From positions 117,271-155,682 of the forward strand of contig CAJUNX010000002.1 in the NCBI GenBank assembly GCA_910587865.1: 38,412 nt of DNA, written 5' to 3'. The notes beneath the pieces are model-generated. The model was not told where the DNA came from. It did not search any database and saw only the letters and a list, made by a program, of their open reading frames with translations. The position numbers were made by a program, and so were the translations under genes. The DNA comes from an uncultured Roseburia sp. (lineage in GTDB: Bacteria; Bacillota; Clostridia; Lachnospirales; Lachnospiraceae). Of the stretch, positions 16,564-24,498 are shown in pieces. Numbering within the stretch: position 1 is the first letter of the stretch; the number at the start of each line of letters is the position of its first letter.

Positions 16564-17166
16564 TTACTGTGCCACTTCCCGCAGAATCCGCGCCATCTCC
16601 GCCTTCGAGTACTCCGAGAGCTCCGCCTGCTTCCCGTCGATATAGATCGTCGGCACGCCTTCCACCTTAAGCACTTCTCTCGAATAGCGCACCGCCTCTT
16701 TCTCCCGCGCCGTATAGACGCCGTCCGTTAAAGCCTGCGTGAATTCCTGCGGATCAAGCCCTGCTGTCTCTGCGAGCTCCGCGAGCACGGAAATCTCTCC
16801 GATGTCCTTTTCATCGATAAAGTACGCGCGGTACACGAGGTCTGCATAGCGGTCGCCGCAGCCCTTATCCTCCGCAAAATACCAGCCCTCGAACGCCAGC
16901 CTTGTGTAGGGACGCGGCACTACGTTTGGCGGAAATTTTACCGCAAGCCCGAGCTCCTCTGCCGGAGCCTCAAGGATGCCGTAGTGGCTCTTTCTCTGCT
17001 CGTCGTGGTACGTATCCACCCGCTCGTTCGGCTCCTCGGTCAGCTCCAGCGGCTGTATCCGTATCTTTGCGTGGATCCCGTTCTCCTCCATGGCCGCAAG
17101 AAGCGCCTCCTTTGCCACGATACAGTACGGGCACACAAAATCCGTCACAAATAAAATTTCACTCAT
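16564..17166 (-). CDS. DsbA/FrnE-like thioredoxin-fold oxidoreductase
   Basis: The 200-aa protein starts MSEILFVTDFVCPYCIVAKE with a CPYC active site and ends with VEGVPTIYIDGK, the cis-proline loop of the DsbA fold; the helical insert between is as in the FrnE/2-hydroxychromene isomerase branch. It has no signal peptide, so it is cytoplasmic. FrnE-like members act as thiol-disulfide oxidoreductases or glutathione-type isomerases; the substrate here is unknown. GAGGAGG precedes the start. The ATG overlaps the stop of the upstream STAND NTPase by four bases (ATGA), which predicts coupled synthesis and a shared function. Confidence 0.85.
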   Translation of the reverse strand: MSEILFVTDFVCPYCIVAKEALLAAMEENGIHAKIRIQPLELTEEPNERVDTYHDEQRKSHYGILEAPAEELGLAVKFPPNVVPRPYTRLAFEGWYFAEDKGCGDRYADLVYRAYFIDEKDIGEISVLAELAETAGLDPQEFTQALTDGVYTAREKEAVRYSREVLKVEGVPTIYIDGKQAELSEYSKAEMARILREVAQ

Positions 17167-20100
17167 GCTGTTCCTCCTCGTTCCTTTCTGTCATTCTCAT
17201 CAATGGTATCCGCGATCCCGGTCAGCTCCTCATCATCCGCCATATAGCGGGTAAAGAGAAGCGTAAGCATGATATCCGTCTTCCCTGAGGTCTGCTGCTC
17301 CTCGAGCGAAAGCGACGGATCCAGGTGCTTCTGATAGGTTGCGAGCGCTTTGTCGCGAAACATCTGCACCATATTTACCGGTATCATAGAGATCACCTCT
17401 TCTTCCATATACCCCAGCAGCTCCAGTATCTCCGCAAAGCTGTACGCCGCTTCTTCCGGTGTTTCCGCAACATCCGCCGAACGCTGATGCCACTCCTGTA
17501 CCGCAGATTCTGCTTCCCCGCCGTTTTCCCGCATCAGATCCCCTCTGAGGCGGTAGGCTTTTGCCAGTTCATCGTCCTTCCCGCCATGCTGTGCGTCCGT
17601 CAGCTCTTCCAAAGTTTCCGCCGCCTCCCGCAAAAGCTTCTCCGCCGTCCCGCGTCCTGCGGCATCACCACACCGAATCAGAATATCTGCCAGCGTAAGC
17701 TGATACCGCGCAAGCTGCCATCTGTTCTCCGGCGTCCCAAGCATTTTTACAACCCGCTCCTGCAGCATCACTGCCTCCCGGCACAATGCAGCCGCACGCT
17801 GCTGTTCTTCTGTGGCGTTCGCATAAGCTAAGAGCCTGCCCGCATTGTGAGCGGCCCTCGCAAGGCGTATGTAGTCGTTTGCTGTCCTCTGACTGACGGC
17901 ATTTTCTTTTAACAGAACAATCTCTTCTTCATACAGTTTTCGCGCCTCTTCCGCCGATTCCGGAACACCGCTCGAGAGATACCACCCGGCGATTGACTCA
18001 TAGCTGAAGGAAAGCTGGCCTCTGCCGTATTCCGACGGTTCTTCCCGGAACGCTTCCCGGCGCAGGGACAGCGCCTCCTGATGCAGTTCAAATGCTTTCC
18101 TGTCACGCTCCTTCGCACTGAGGATTCTTCGTTTTACCCCATCCGGCCTGCTCTCATCCGTGTCGGAAAAAACATCTCCGCGGTACAGATCCGCCAGATC
18201 GTCGCAGCTGTCGGCCAGCATCCGTTTATCCGCGGGCTTCCCCGCCTCCTTCAGAATCTCCCGGCGCAGGGACAATGCCTCCTTAAGCTGCCGCAATGCC
18301 TCCTCCTCCGCCCCGCTGCTTTTTTGCTCAAGACCGGCCAGTCCCGCCAGCCTTAACGCCAGGGCCAGTCCTCTTTTATTTGCGACATCCTTTCCGTCCT
18401 CCGCCAGCAGCTCTCTCCAGATCAGAAGCGCCCGCTCACGCAGACAGGATCGCTCGCCTATCCCTGTCTCCCCGTCTTTACAGCTGTGAGAAAACGCCGT
18501 GCACGCCGCAGCAAGTGCGCGTCTGCCGGATACCGTTTCCCCTGCTTCCCGACAGATCCGCTCTGTCAGCCAGAGGGCATGCTCCCTTACCTCTTTCAGA
18601 AGCCCGCGGTCCGTCACGCTGTCCTCAAAGCACTCCTGATAATCGTCATTGATAAACCAGAAAAAACGCCGGCTTTCATCCCTTCCGTCCATCTCATCCA
18701 TCAGGGAAAACAGCCAGGCTCCCCGGTCCGCGAGGCTGGTCGCGTAAAGGTTTCTGGCCGCATTCGACAGCTGAATCTCTGACACCTGCCGCTCTCTGTT
18801 GTAACGGGTCACACACTCCGTGAACCGCTTCTTATCCCCGGCCATAATACAAAAATAGGTAAATTCGCGATCCTTCACCTCATCCCCGTCCGGTAGCGTA
18901 TCAAAATACTGCTCCAGCGTCCGATAAAGCGTTTCCGGTTCCCCGCACTGTGCCAGAAATCCTGCGCGTATACTTTTATGCGCAAAATCATACCGCCCGT
19001 CCTCGCGCAGCAGAAAGCTTCCGCTCATGTAGGAGACGAGATGAGCAAAGTCAAGCATCCGGAAGTTCTCCCCCAAAAGCCCGGACAGATCATCCGTGCG
19101 AAGCCCGTAGCGCGATACCGCGATATACTCCGCAGCCGCTTCCGCAAAGGTTCCACCGATCCGTTCCCCCGCGACACGGATCAGCTCCACGGAGAGCTCC
19201 TCCGCCGAGTCACCGCATTCCTCTACAATCTTCGTCTGATGAATCGTGATCGCGTCCATCCCGTCTCCCGCCTGCACGATCCGGTCAAAATCCTGTTTAT
19301 TCATCATAATCAGTCGCTGAATCAGCATGCTCAGATAAAGAGGATATCCGGATGCCCGTTTCTTCACAATCGCATCCTTCACACCGGAAGAGAGCTCCCT
19401 GCCGTGTGAGGCAAGGATGCTCTCGATAATCTCACGTTTTTCCTGTTCGTCCACCACGCCCAGCACGGAATACGCATATCCCCCGACCGGAAAATCCGCA
19501 AGGCACGTCATGACAAACTGCACATGCTCCGACAGCTGATCCGGCACGAAAAAGAGCTTCTCTCTCGCCTCATCCGGCAGCAGCTGGTCTGCGGCATCCA
19601 CAAGGAATACCAGGTGACGGTCCGCAGCTGCATACTGTGTACACAGCTCGTCCAAACGTTTCCTCCACTCCTCTTCCGCCGGCGCGGCTCCCCGCTCCTC
19701 CCAAAAATGCGGCAGCTTAAGCCGGCATTCCATCTCATACACCATCTGCCGGATCAGGTCCGCTGACGTACTGCTTTTTAAGGTAAGCCCGCAGATCAGA
19801 GGGAGCGTCTCATACCCCTCCTTCTCAAGCGCCAGCGCCAGATAAGACAGCAGCGTACTCTTTCCCGTTCCCGGCTCCCCCCGGATGATTGTCAGCTTCT
19901 GCCCGGACCGGATCTGCTGCAGATACCGCCCGGCAAGCGTCTGCCTCGCACAAAATCCCCTGCCCTTTTCCTCCACGAAGTTCAGATGCGTCCGCCGCTC
20001 CCGCTCGTGCGGCGTCATACGCTCCTGTTCTTCCCACTCTGGCCGCAGCAGCTCCATCAGATCCCCGGAAAGCATCTGCGCAAAATCATCCATCCCCGCG

Positions 20101-20657
20101 AACGCCTGCCGCTCTTCCTCCCAGGTCACCCGATAGGTGTGAACCCGACCGCCGGTCAGCCGGCAGATCCGCTCCTTTAACTCCGCAAGCAGCGTGGCGT
20201 GCTCCGCGTCCTCCGTGCCGTATCCCTCCGGCGGATGATTTGTAATCTCACGAAAATAAAACAGCGTGCGGTCCGTCGCATTCGATCCCTTTAACGCTCC
20301 GTACTCGATCTCCAGCGCCGTAACGCTTTTTTTGAGATGATCCAGCTGAAGCTTCTTATAGGCCGCCGCGTCCGCGATCAGATCATCTGACGGAATCCAG
20401 CCATAACGCTCTCCGAGTATTACAACCATGGGCGGATCACAGCGGTCAATCTCATCCAGACATACCTCAAGCACTTTGCGCGAACCATCCTCCGACTCCA
20501 GCTCCTCCGTGCTGATCCCCCAGCGCAGATCGCAGAAGGACACGCTCTGCCCGTACCTGCGCGCCGCCTCATTGACCACCGGCAGCACCTTATCCTGAAT
20601 CGCGTCGCGTTCAAAATGCATATCTTTAAATGTGCTTGATACGAAAATTGTTTTCAT
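17163..20657 (-). CDS. DUF4062 - STAND/NACHT-like NTPase - TPR protein
   Basis: A 1164-aa protein with three parts. Residues 1-~115 are DUF4062 (MKTIFVSSTFKDMHFERDAI, FCDLRWGIST, VVILGERYGWIP), as found in front of NACHT domains in NPHP3/TEP1-like proteins. Residues ~220-600 are a P-loop NTPase: Walker A GEPGTGKST at 260-268 and Walker B LVFLVDAADQ at 349-358, followed by helical winged-helix-like sequence. The last ~500 residues are helical repeats with TPR character (ALSLRREILKEAG, ALSLRREAFREEP, AVMLQERVVKMLG). STAND NTPases with repeat sensors include the Avs anti-phage proteins, so a sensing/oligomerising role is plausible but unproven. ATG 20657 is preferred over an upstream in-frame ATG because of AAGGAG at 20673-20668 and because DUF4062 begins there. 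Confidence 0.88.
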   Translation of the reverse strand: MKTIFVSSTFKDMHFERDAIQDKVLPVVNEAARRYGQSVSFCDLRWGISTEELESEDGSRKVLEVCLDEIDRCDPPMVVILGERYGWIPSDDLIADAAAYKKLQLDHLKKSVTALEIEYGALKGSNATDRTLFYFREITNHPPEGYGTEDAEHATLLAELKERICRLTGGRVHTYRVTWEEERQAFAGMDDFAQMLSGDLMELLRPEWEEQERMTPHERERRTHLNFVEEKGRGFCARQTLAGRYLQQIRSGQKLTIIRGEPGTGKSTLLSYLALALEKEGYETLPLICGLTLKSSTSADLIRQMVYEMECRLKLPHFWEERGAAPAEEEWRKRLDELCTQYAAADRHLVFLVDAADQLLPDEAREKLFFVPDQLSEHVQFVMTCLADFPVGGYAYSVLGVVDEQEKREIIESILASHGRELSSGVKDAIVKKRASGYPLYLSMLIQRLIMMNKQDFDRIVQAGDGMDAITIHQTKIVEECGDSAEELSVELIRVAGERIGGTFAEAAAEYIAVSRYGLRTDDLSGLLGENFRMLDFAHLVSYMSGSFLLREDGRYDFAHKSIRAGFLAQCGEPETLYRTLEQYFDTLPDGDEVKDREFTYFCIMAGDKKRFTECVTRYNRERQVSEIQLSNAARNLYATSLADRGAWLFSLMDEMDGRDESRRFFWFINDDYQECFEDSVTDRGLLKEVREHALWLTERICREAGETVSGRRALAAACTAFSHSCKDGETGIGERSCLRERALLIWRELLAEDGKDVANKRGLALALRLAGLAGLEQKSSGAEEEALRQLKEALSLRREILKEAGKPADKRMLADSCDDLADLYRGDVFSDTDESRPDGVKRRILSAKERDRKAFELHQEALSLRREAFREEPSEYGRGQLSFSYESIAGWYLSSGVPESAEEARKLYEEEIVLLKENAVSQRTANDYIRLARAAHNAGRLLAYANATEEQQRAAALCREAVMLQERVVKMLGTPENRWQLARYQLTLADILIRCGDAAGRGTAEKLLREAAETLEELTDAQHGGKDDELAKAYRLRGDLMRENGGEAESAVQEWHQRSADVAETPEEAAYSFAEILELLGYMEEEVISMIPVNMVQMFRDKALATYQKHLDPSLSLEEQQTSGKTDIMLTLLFTRYMADDEELTGIADTIDENDRKERGGTA

Positions 20658-20716
20658 CGGTGCCCGTCTCCTTCTGTCAGGCGCAGAATCCTGCGCGGTA
20701 CTGCTGTACTGCATCC

Positions 20717-20745
20717 ATTATATTATCGTGGGCGGATCAGCGCAA
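20717..20745 (-). promoter_or_regulatory. Sigma-A promoter of the STAND NTPase operon
   Basis: On the minus strand: TTGCGC (20745-20740), 17 bases, then perfect TATAAT (20722-20717). Start of transcription is expected near 20710, about 50 bp before the ATG. The STAND/DsbA pair can therefore be expressed apart from the cluster upstream. Confidence 0.75.
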
Positions 20746-20801
20746 GAAGAGTTTTTGGCAAAAAGTGATTTCCTCATTTCCGAAAAATCCACAAGGAACA
20801 A

Positions 20802-20819
20802 ACCCTGGTATGCAGGGGT
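20802..20819 (-). terminator. Possible terminator after the 374-aa gene
   Basis: ACCCCTG (20819-20813 on minus) pairs with CAGGGT (20807-20802) around a five-base loop, followed by TTGTTCC. The T-run is short, so termination may be partial and allow read-through into the STAND operon. Confidence 0.4.
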
Positions 20820-20908
20820 AAACATATTTCCGGCTTTGAGGACGGGAAAAGACGGTTCCGCTTTATGACGCGTTCTGTATCTGATCCCTTTGACAGAAAA
20901 GCTTATTT

Positions 20909-22033
20909 TTATTCCAGATGCCCCTCATAATGGTATTCTTCCATCCGCAGATAGGGCTCCACGAACAGCATGTACAGATCGGTTACCGCTATATTGATCT
21001 CCCGCATGGCCAGGGCCAGCCGTTCCTCGGAGATACTCTTTTCCAAAAGTTCCCGCAGCTCCTCGGAGGGCGATTTTTCGGCCAGCTTTCTTAAGGCTTC
21101 GGGACTGTAATCCCGCTCGGAGAGGAATATCTGGCTGCGCAGCGTTCCCGCGGCGACATTCCTGCTGCCGGGATCCGGCACATCCTCCGGATATTCATAG
21201 GCCAGGGAGAAATAATACCCGCGGGGATCCAGATACCGCTTATCCTGCTCCACCAGCTCCCATCCCTCCAGGTCAGTGCCATACCGGCAGAGCGCTTCCC
21301 GGAAACGCCGGACGCACTTTTCTTCCTCCGGCGGGAGGGTTCTTCCCGCCTCTTCCTGTTCCAGATAGCAGGAGAGCGCGCCCATGCAGCGGAGAATATG
21401 ATCCAGATGATCGAATTCCTGCCACGCGGCGATATAGCGCCTTAGGATATCGGCCAAAGCCTCTTTTATGGTCCAGGCGCCGTCTTTGTCCTTCAGAAAC
21501 GATTCCCGCCAGATCCAGAAGCTCTCCGCCCGGTCTCCATCCTGCGTTCCGTCCTCCTGAAAGCTCAGATCCACCAGGGCATCCAGATACTGCTTTAAAG
21601 TCATCCGCGTACATTGATATACGTTCCGGTATCTCATCCCGCCTTTTGCGTGATCCAGCAGGATCAGTCCCAGCAGAATCAGGGCATTATTTATCCGGAC
21701 GCCCCAGACGGGCCGGTACGGGTCAAAGACATCATCCTGAAACGCGCCGGATGAGAGTGCAGCAAGGAAGTCGTTATCATGCTCGATTGCTATACGAAAG
21801 CTGTGGCAGAAGCCGCCGTAATAAAAAAGTTCCTCCTCCAGGCATTCCATACACTCGCCGATCAGCCCTGCCATGATGTCCATATTCGCGGTTCCGCAGA
21901 AAAAATACGCCGTGTGCACACCGCAAAGCCGCTGCACCAGCTTTGCGGCGGCCTCAGGCGAAGTCGCCTGAGATTTTGCCGCCATCTTCAGCCGCTCTTC
22001 CAGCGGCAGGACCGTTCTTTCCATGTTTCTCAT
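20909..22033 (-). CDS. Unknown protein, last gene of the ClpP/VirD4-like cluster
   Basis: A 374-aa, mostly helical, acidic soluble protein. I do not recognise a domain. Visible landmarks are an N-terminal helical pair (LPLEERLKMAAKSQA), a Cys-containing segment FFCGTANMDIMAGLIGECME, an aromatic FYYGGFCHSF, a hydrophobic NALILLGLILLDHAKGG helix too short and mixed to call a membrane anchor, and an Arg/Glu-rich C-terminal helix bundle. The ATG at 22033 overlaps the stop of the VirD4-like gene by four bases (ATGA), so it is translationally coupled and probably works with it. A second ATG three codons on is also possible. Confidence 0.75.
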   Translation of the reverse strand: MRNMERTVLPLEERLKMAAKSQATSPEAAAKLVQRLCGVHTAYFFCGTANMDIMAGLIGECMECLEEELFYYGGFCHSFRIAIEHDNDFLAALSSGAFQDDVFDPYRPVWGVRINNALILLGLILLDHAKGGMRYRNVYQCTRMTLKQYLDALVDLSFQEDGTQDGDRAESFWIWRESFLKDKDGAWTIKEALADILRRYIAAWQEFDHLDHILRCMGALSCYLEQEEAGRTLPPEEEKCVRRFREALCRYGTDLEGWELVEQDKRYLDPRGYYFSLAYEYPEDVPDPGSRNVAAGTLRSQIFLSERDYSPEALRKLAEKSPSEELRELLEKSISEERLALAMREINIAVTDLYMLFVEPYLRMEEYHYEGHLE

Positions 22034-23334
22034 AAAGCCTCCTTTCCATATTCCTCCCCGGTTTCGTGCTTCTCCTGCTGCCCGGCCATCATCAGACTGC
22101 GATATGCCATATCGCTGTTCAGATCGTATTTTCTGGCCTTTCTGGGCTCGCTGCCCCTCTCAAAGATGAACAAACCATCTAACGGCTGGTTTAAGACCGT
22201 GGAGATCTGACAGTTGAACTTCTTCGCAAAATACTCGGCTGTCTGAGTATCCGTCCCTCCCAGGTACAGGCAGTGGTCGCAATTGTTGATGATCGTCTGG
22301 GCTTTTGAATGGCCATAGAGACCCTCCAGCTGGGAGAGGCTTTGGATAATCACGCTGACATAGATCTCCCGGGAACGGATGACGGAGATGATTTTATCAA
22401 AATCCGGAATCACGGTGTTGGTGCTGAAGTCATCCAGGATGAAGCGCACCGGAATCGGAAGACGGCTGTCCGGCCGCCTGTCCGCGGCTGTCATAAGATA
22501 CTGCAGCGCCTGAGTGTAAAAGAGGTTGATCAGGCTGTCCTGGCTGCGGTCCGAGTCGCTGACGGACAAAAACAGGGCCGTTTTCCCTTTCAGAAAGGCT
22601 CCCATATTTACCTGTTCCTTCATACAGAACATCCGCTTCACGCCGGAGTATGTCACCACGTCCAGGTGCTGCGCCAGGATTCCCTTGATGCTGGCATCCA
22701 TCTTATCCGCTTTTGCGTTCTGCAGGATCATCTGCATCTTACGCGTGAAAGCGCTGTCAGGATGGGTGGTACACTCCTCCTCGATCATATTTGTCAGTTC
22801 ATCCGTCCCCATCTTTGAAAGAAAGGTGTACACCTCATACAGGTTGTGCTGCCACGGGGGCAGCAGGTTCATGATAAAGAGAATGATCGTCTCCAGATAC
22901 ATCTGGGCTGCCTGATCCCAAAAGGGATCTTTGGAATTTAAGCACGGGCAGATGGCCTGTGCGACTTTCTTGATATCCTGCTCGCTGTAGTAGTCTCCGT
23001 TCTTATTTGTGTCATCATCCCGGCATTCCCTGATATAAGCCAGTGGATTATAACCCCAGGGAGTGTTCGCCGCATCCGTAAAATCCAGATGCATGACCGT
23101 ATAGCCCTTTTCTTTCAGGTGTTCCCCGTACAGCCTGCACAGGTTCCCTTTGGTGTCGGCGACAATCAGACTGTCCTGGGTGTGGAGGATATTGGGTATC
23201 ACATAACCTCTGGTCTTGCCGCTGCCCGCCGGCCCCACCAGAAGATCATTGTTGTTAATTCCTGTAACCCAGGTGTCGTTGCTGACGAAAACATCTTTTG
23301 CAAAGATACGTTTGGATTTGACATTGTTGTACAT
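22030..23334 (-). CDS. VirD4/TraG-like ATPase without membrane segments
   Basis: The 434-aa protein has the core of type IV coupling proteins: Walker A LLVGPAGSGKT at ~34-41, IVADTKGNLC, an all-alpha insert, Walker B RFILDDFS at ~297-304, IRSREIYVSVIIQSLSQL and a NNCDHCLYLGGTDTQTAEYF end. Coupling proteins are hexameric RecA-like translocases feeding DNA or protein into conjugation pores. Here the usual N-terminal transmembrane helices are missing: the ATG at 23334, with AGGAGG just upstream, begins MYNNVKSKRIFAKDVFVSND, and the frame further upstream is not conserved-looking. No relaxase or other type IV secretion gene is nearby, so a cytoplasmic non-conjugative role is inferred. It lies between clpP and the 374-aa gene. 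Confidence 0.85.
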   Translation of the reverse strand: MYNNVKSKRIFAKDVFVSNDTWVTGINNNDLLVGPAGSGKTRGYVIPNILHTQDSLIVADTKGNLCRLYGEHLKEKGYTVMHLDFTDAANTPWGYNPLAYIRECRDDDTNKNGDYYSEQDIKKVAQAICPCLNSKDPFWDQAAQMYLETIILFIMNLLPPWQHNLYEVYTFLSKMGTDELTNMIEEECTTHPDSAFTRKMQMILQNAKADKMDASIKGILAQHLDVVTYSGVKRMFCMKEQVNMGAFLKGKTALFLSVSDSDRSQDSLINLFYTQALQYLMTAADRRPDSRLPIPVRFILDDFSTNTVIPDFDKIISVIRSREIYVSVIIQSLSQLEGLYGHSKAQTIINNCDHCLYLGGTDTQTAEYFAKKFNCQISTVLNQPLDGLFIFERGSEPRKARKYDLNSDMAYRSLMMAGQQEKHETGEEYGKEAL

Positions 23335-23413
23335 TCTTTTTCCTCCTGTTCTGGCTCCGCTCATGTCCCAACGGTACCGGGGCGCGGCAGATACTGTTTC
23401 ATGTGATGATGTC

Positions 23414-23435
23414 GGGGTCAAAAGCATCTGACCCC
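23414..23435. repeat. GGGGTCA-N8-TGACCCC palindrome
   Basis: Perfect 7-bp arms (23414-23420, 23429-23435) with an eight-base loop, in the 133-bp gap between clpP and the VirD4-like gene. A degenerate relative (ATGATGCCAGGGTCAAAAGG) occurs at 15164-15184. It has the look of a dispersed intergenic palindrome rather than a terminator, as there is no T-run. Confidence 0.5.
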
Positions 23436-23467
23436 ATGATGCCTTCGGATTTCTGTCTGCCTCGGCG

Positions 23468-24064
23468 TCATCTGTCGTCCGCAAGGCTCGTGATGATGTG
23501 GTCGGCGAGGCCGAATTCAACGGCCTGCTCCGCCCGGAAGTAGCTGTCGTTTGCGGTTTTGGCCAGGATCTCCTCCATGCTCTTGCCGGAGTGCTCCGCG
23601 ATGACCCCGGCGACGATCTGTCTGGTTTCCATCAGGTCGTCGCTGATCGCTTTCAGCCTCAGGGCGCTGCCGCCGGTCTGAGCAATCAGCGGATCGTGGA
23701 TCATGAGACGGCTGTGGGGCAGCATGTCACGCTCCGCACCCGAGATGAAGAGCAGGGCCGCCATGGAGGCCGCCAGCCCCACACAGACGGTCCGGACAGG
23801 ACAGCTCAGCGCCTGCATCACGTCGTAGAGCGCCATACCGCTGTCCACGCTGCCGCCGGGGCTGTTGATGTACAGAGTGATCGGAGCCGCAGGATCTTCG
23901 CACTGCAGATAGCGCAGCTGCCGGATGAGCGCGTTCACCGCGTCCGCGTCCACTTCCCCGACCAGTTCCACTTCCCGGTGGGACAGCATCTCGTCCTGAA
24001 TAGGGATGAGATGGTATCCATAGGATGATTCCCTGATGATTCTTGCTTCGTTTGGATTGTACAT
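23468..24064 (-). CDS. Divergent ClpP-type serine protease
   Basis: A 198-aa Clp protease proteolytic subunit. The catalytic triad is intact: Ser100 in GLAASMAAL, His123 in LMIHDPL and Asp173 in TANDSYF, the position of the catalytic Asp in housekeeping ClpP. The fold motifs LYINSPGGSVDSGMALYD and AEQAVEFGLAD are present. It differs from ordinary ClpP: the N-terminal part is extended (MYNPNEARIIRESSYGYHLI...), IHDPL replaces the usual IHQPLGG, and no clpX or tig is adjacent. ATG 24064 has AAAGGGG upstream; an earlier in-frame ATG at 24106 is less likely. It is an accessory ClpP in an operon with a VirD4-like ATPase; the ATPase partner that would feed it is unknown. Confidence 0.88.
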   Translation of the reverse strand: MYNPNEARIIRESSYGYHLIPIQDEMLSHREVELVGEVDADAVNALIRQLRYLQCEDPAAPITLYINSPGGSVDSGMALYDVMQALSCPVRTVCVGLAASMAALLFISGAERDMLPHSRLMIHDPLIAQTGGSALRLKAISDDLMETRQIVAGVIAEHSGKSMEEILAKTANDSYFRAEQAVEFGLADHIITSLADDR

Positions 24065-24130
24065 GTTCGTTTTCCCCTTTCTGTTTCCATTTTCACCGGA
24101 TTGCATTTCTCAATTCCGTCATTCGCTGTC

Positions 24131-24241
24131 CTAATACTCGTCCCAGCCCAGCATCTCCTCCGCCTCTTCCACCGCCCTGTCATATGCGTCCTGAAGCTCA
24201 TCACCCTCTGCGTCAAGGTAATATTCCCAATCAATCGCCAT
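24131..24241 (-). CDS. 36-aa acidic small protein
   Basis: ATG 24241 has a perfect AGGAGG (24256-24251) nine bases upstream. The product MAIDWEYYLDAEGDELQDAY continues DRAVEEAEEMLGWDEY, with about a third Asp/Glu, probably one amphipathic helix. It is the gene just before clpP (66-bp gap). It could be an adaptor, tag-like substrate or inhibitor of the protease, which is inference. I know of no family. Confidence 0.65.
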   Translation of the reverse strand: MAIDWEYYLDAEGDELQDAYDRAVEEAEEMLGWDEY

Positions 24242-24282
24242 GTTTCATTTCCTCCTGTTTTCATAATTTACTGAGTTTTGCA

Positions 24283-24423
24283 TTACTTTCTATATGTTTT
24301 TCCATGCCGTTCTCTCCGAAGCCGCCGCTGTCGTTTCACGGCGTTTCCCTTCCCCCTGACACGCTGGCCCGATTCGGGCATAACGGCGTATTTCCCCGGA
24401 GAAGATTCCCTTCGGACGGTCAT
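24283..24423 (-). CDS. 46-codon basic ORF in the duplicated leader
   Basis: ATG 24423 to TAA 24283. The peptide MTVRRESSPGKYAVMPESGQ is followed by RVRGKGNAVKRQRRLRRERH and is very basic. The same frame is open in the second copy (ATG 25885), where it runs on into LRR-remnant sequence. There is no good ribosome site; an ATG-GAC-AAC-TGA mini-ORF directly precedes it. It may be a leader peptide or may merely reflect a conserved RNA. Confidence 0.3.
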   Translation of the reverse strand: MTVRRESSPGKYAVMPESGQRVRGKGNAVKRQRRLRRERHGKTYRK

Positions 24424-24498
24424 TCAGTTGTCCATGTGCGCCTTGCAGATACTACTATACCAGGGCCGCAAAAATCATTCGTAAAATTTATAAATTAT
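24304..24498 (-). repeat. 195-bp direct repeat, copy A (promoter and leader)
   Basis: Matches 25766-25960 without a gap at offset 1462, about 90% identical. In the minus direction it starts at the LRR stop codon, carries an imperfect version of the 19-bp palindrome (ATTCGTAAA/TTTATAAAT), a TATAGT -10 box (24459-24454), then a leader with a GCCCGA/TCGGGC hairpin, and ends 63 bp before the 36-aa ORF. It should give the small ORF-clpP-virD4-like-374-aa genes their own promoter. Confidence 0.9.

Noticed and set aside
22030..23334. Conjugative element coupling protein as evidence for an ICE here
   Set aside because: No relaxase, VirB4, VirB6 or excisionase genes are nearby and the membrane anchor is missing.
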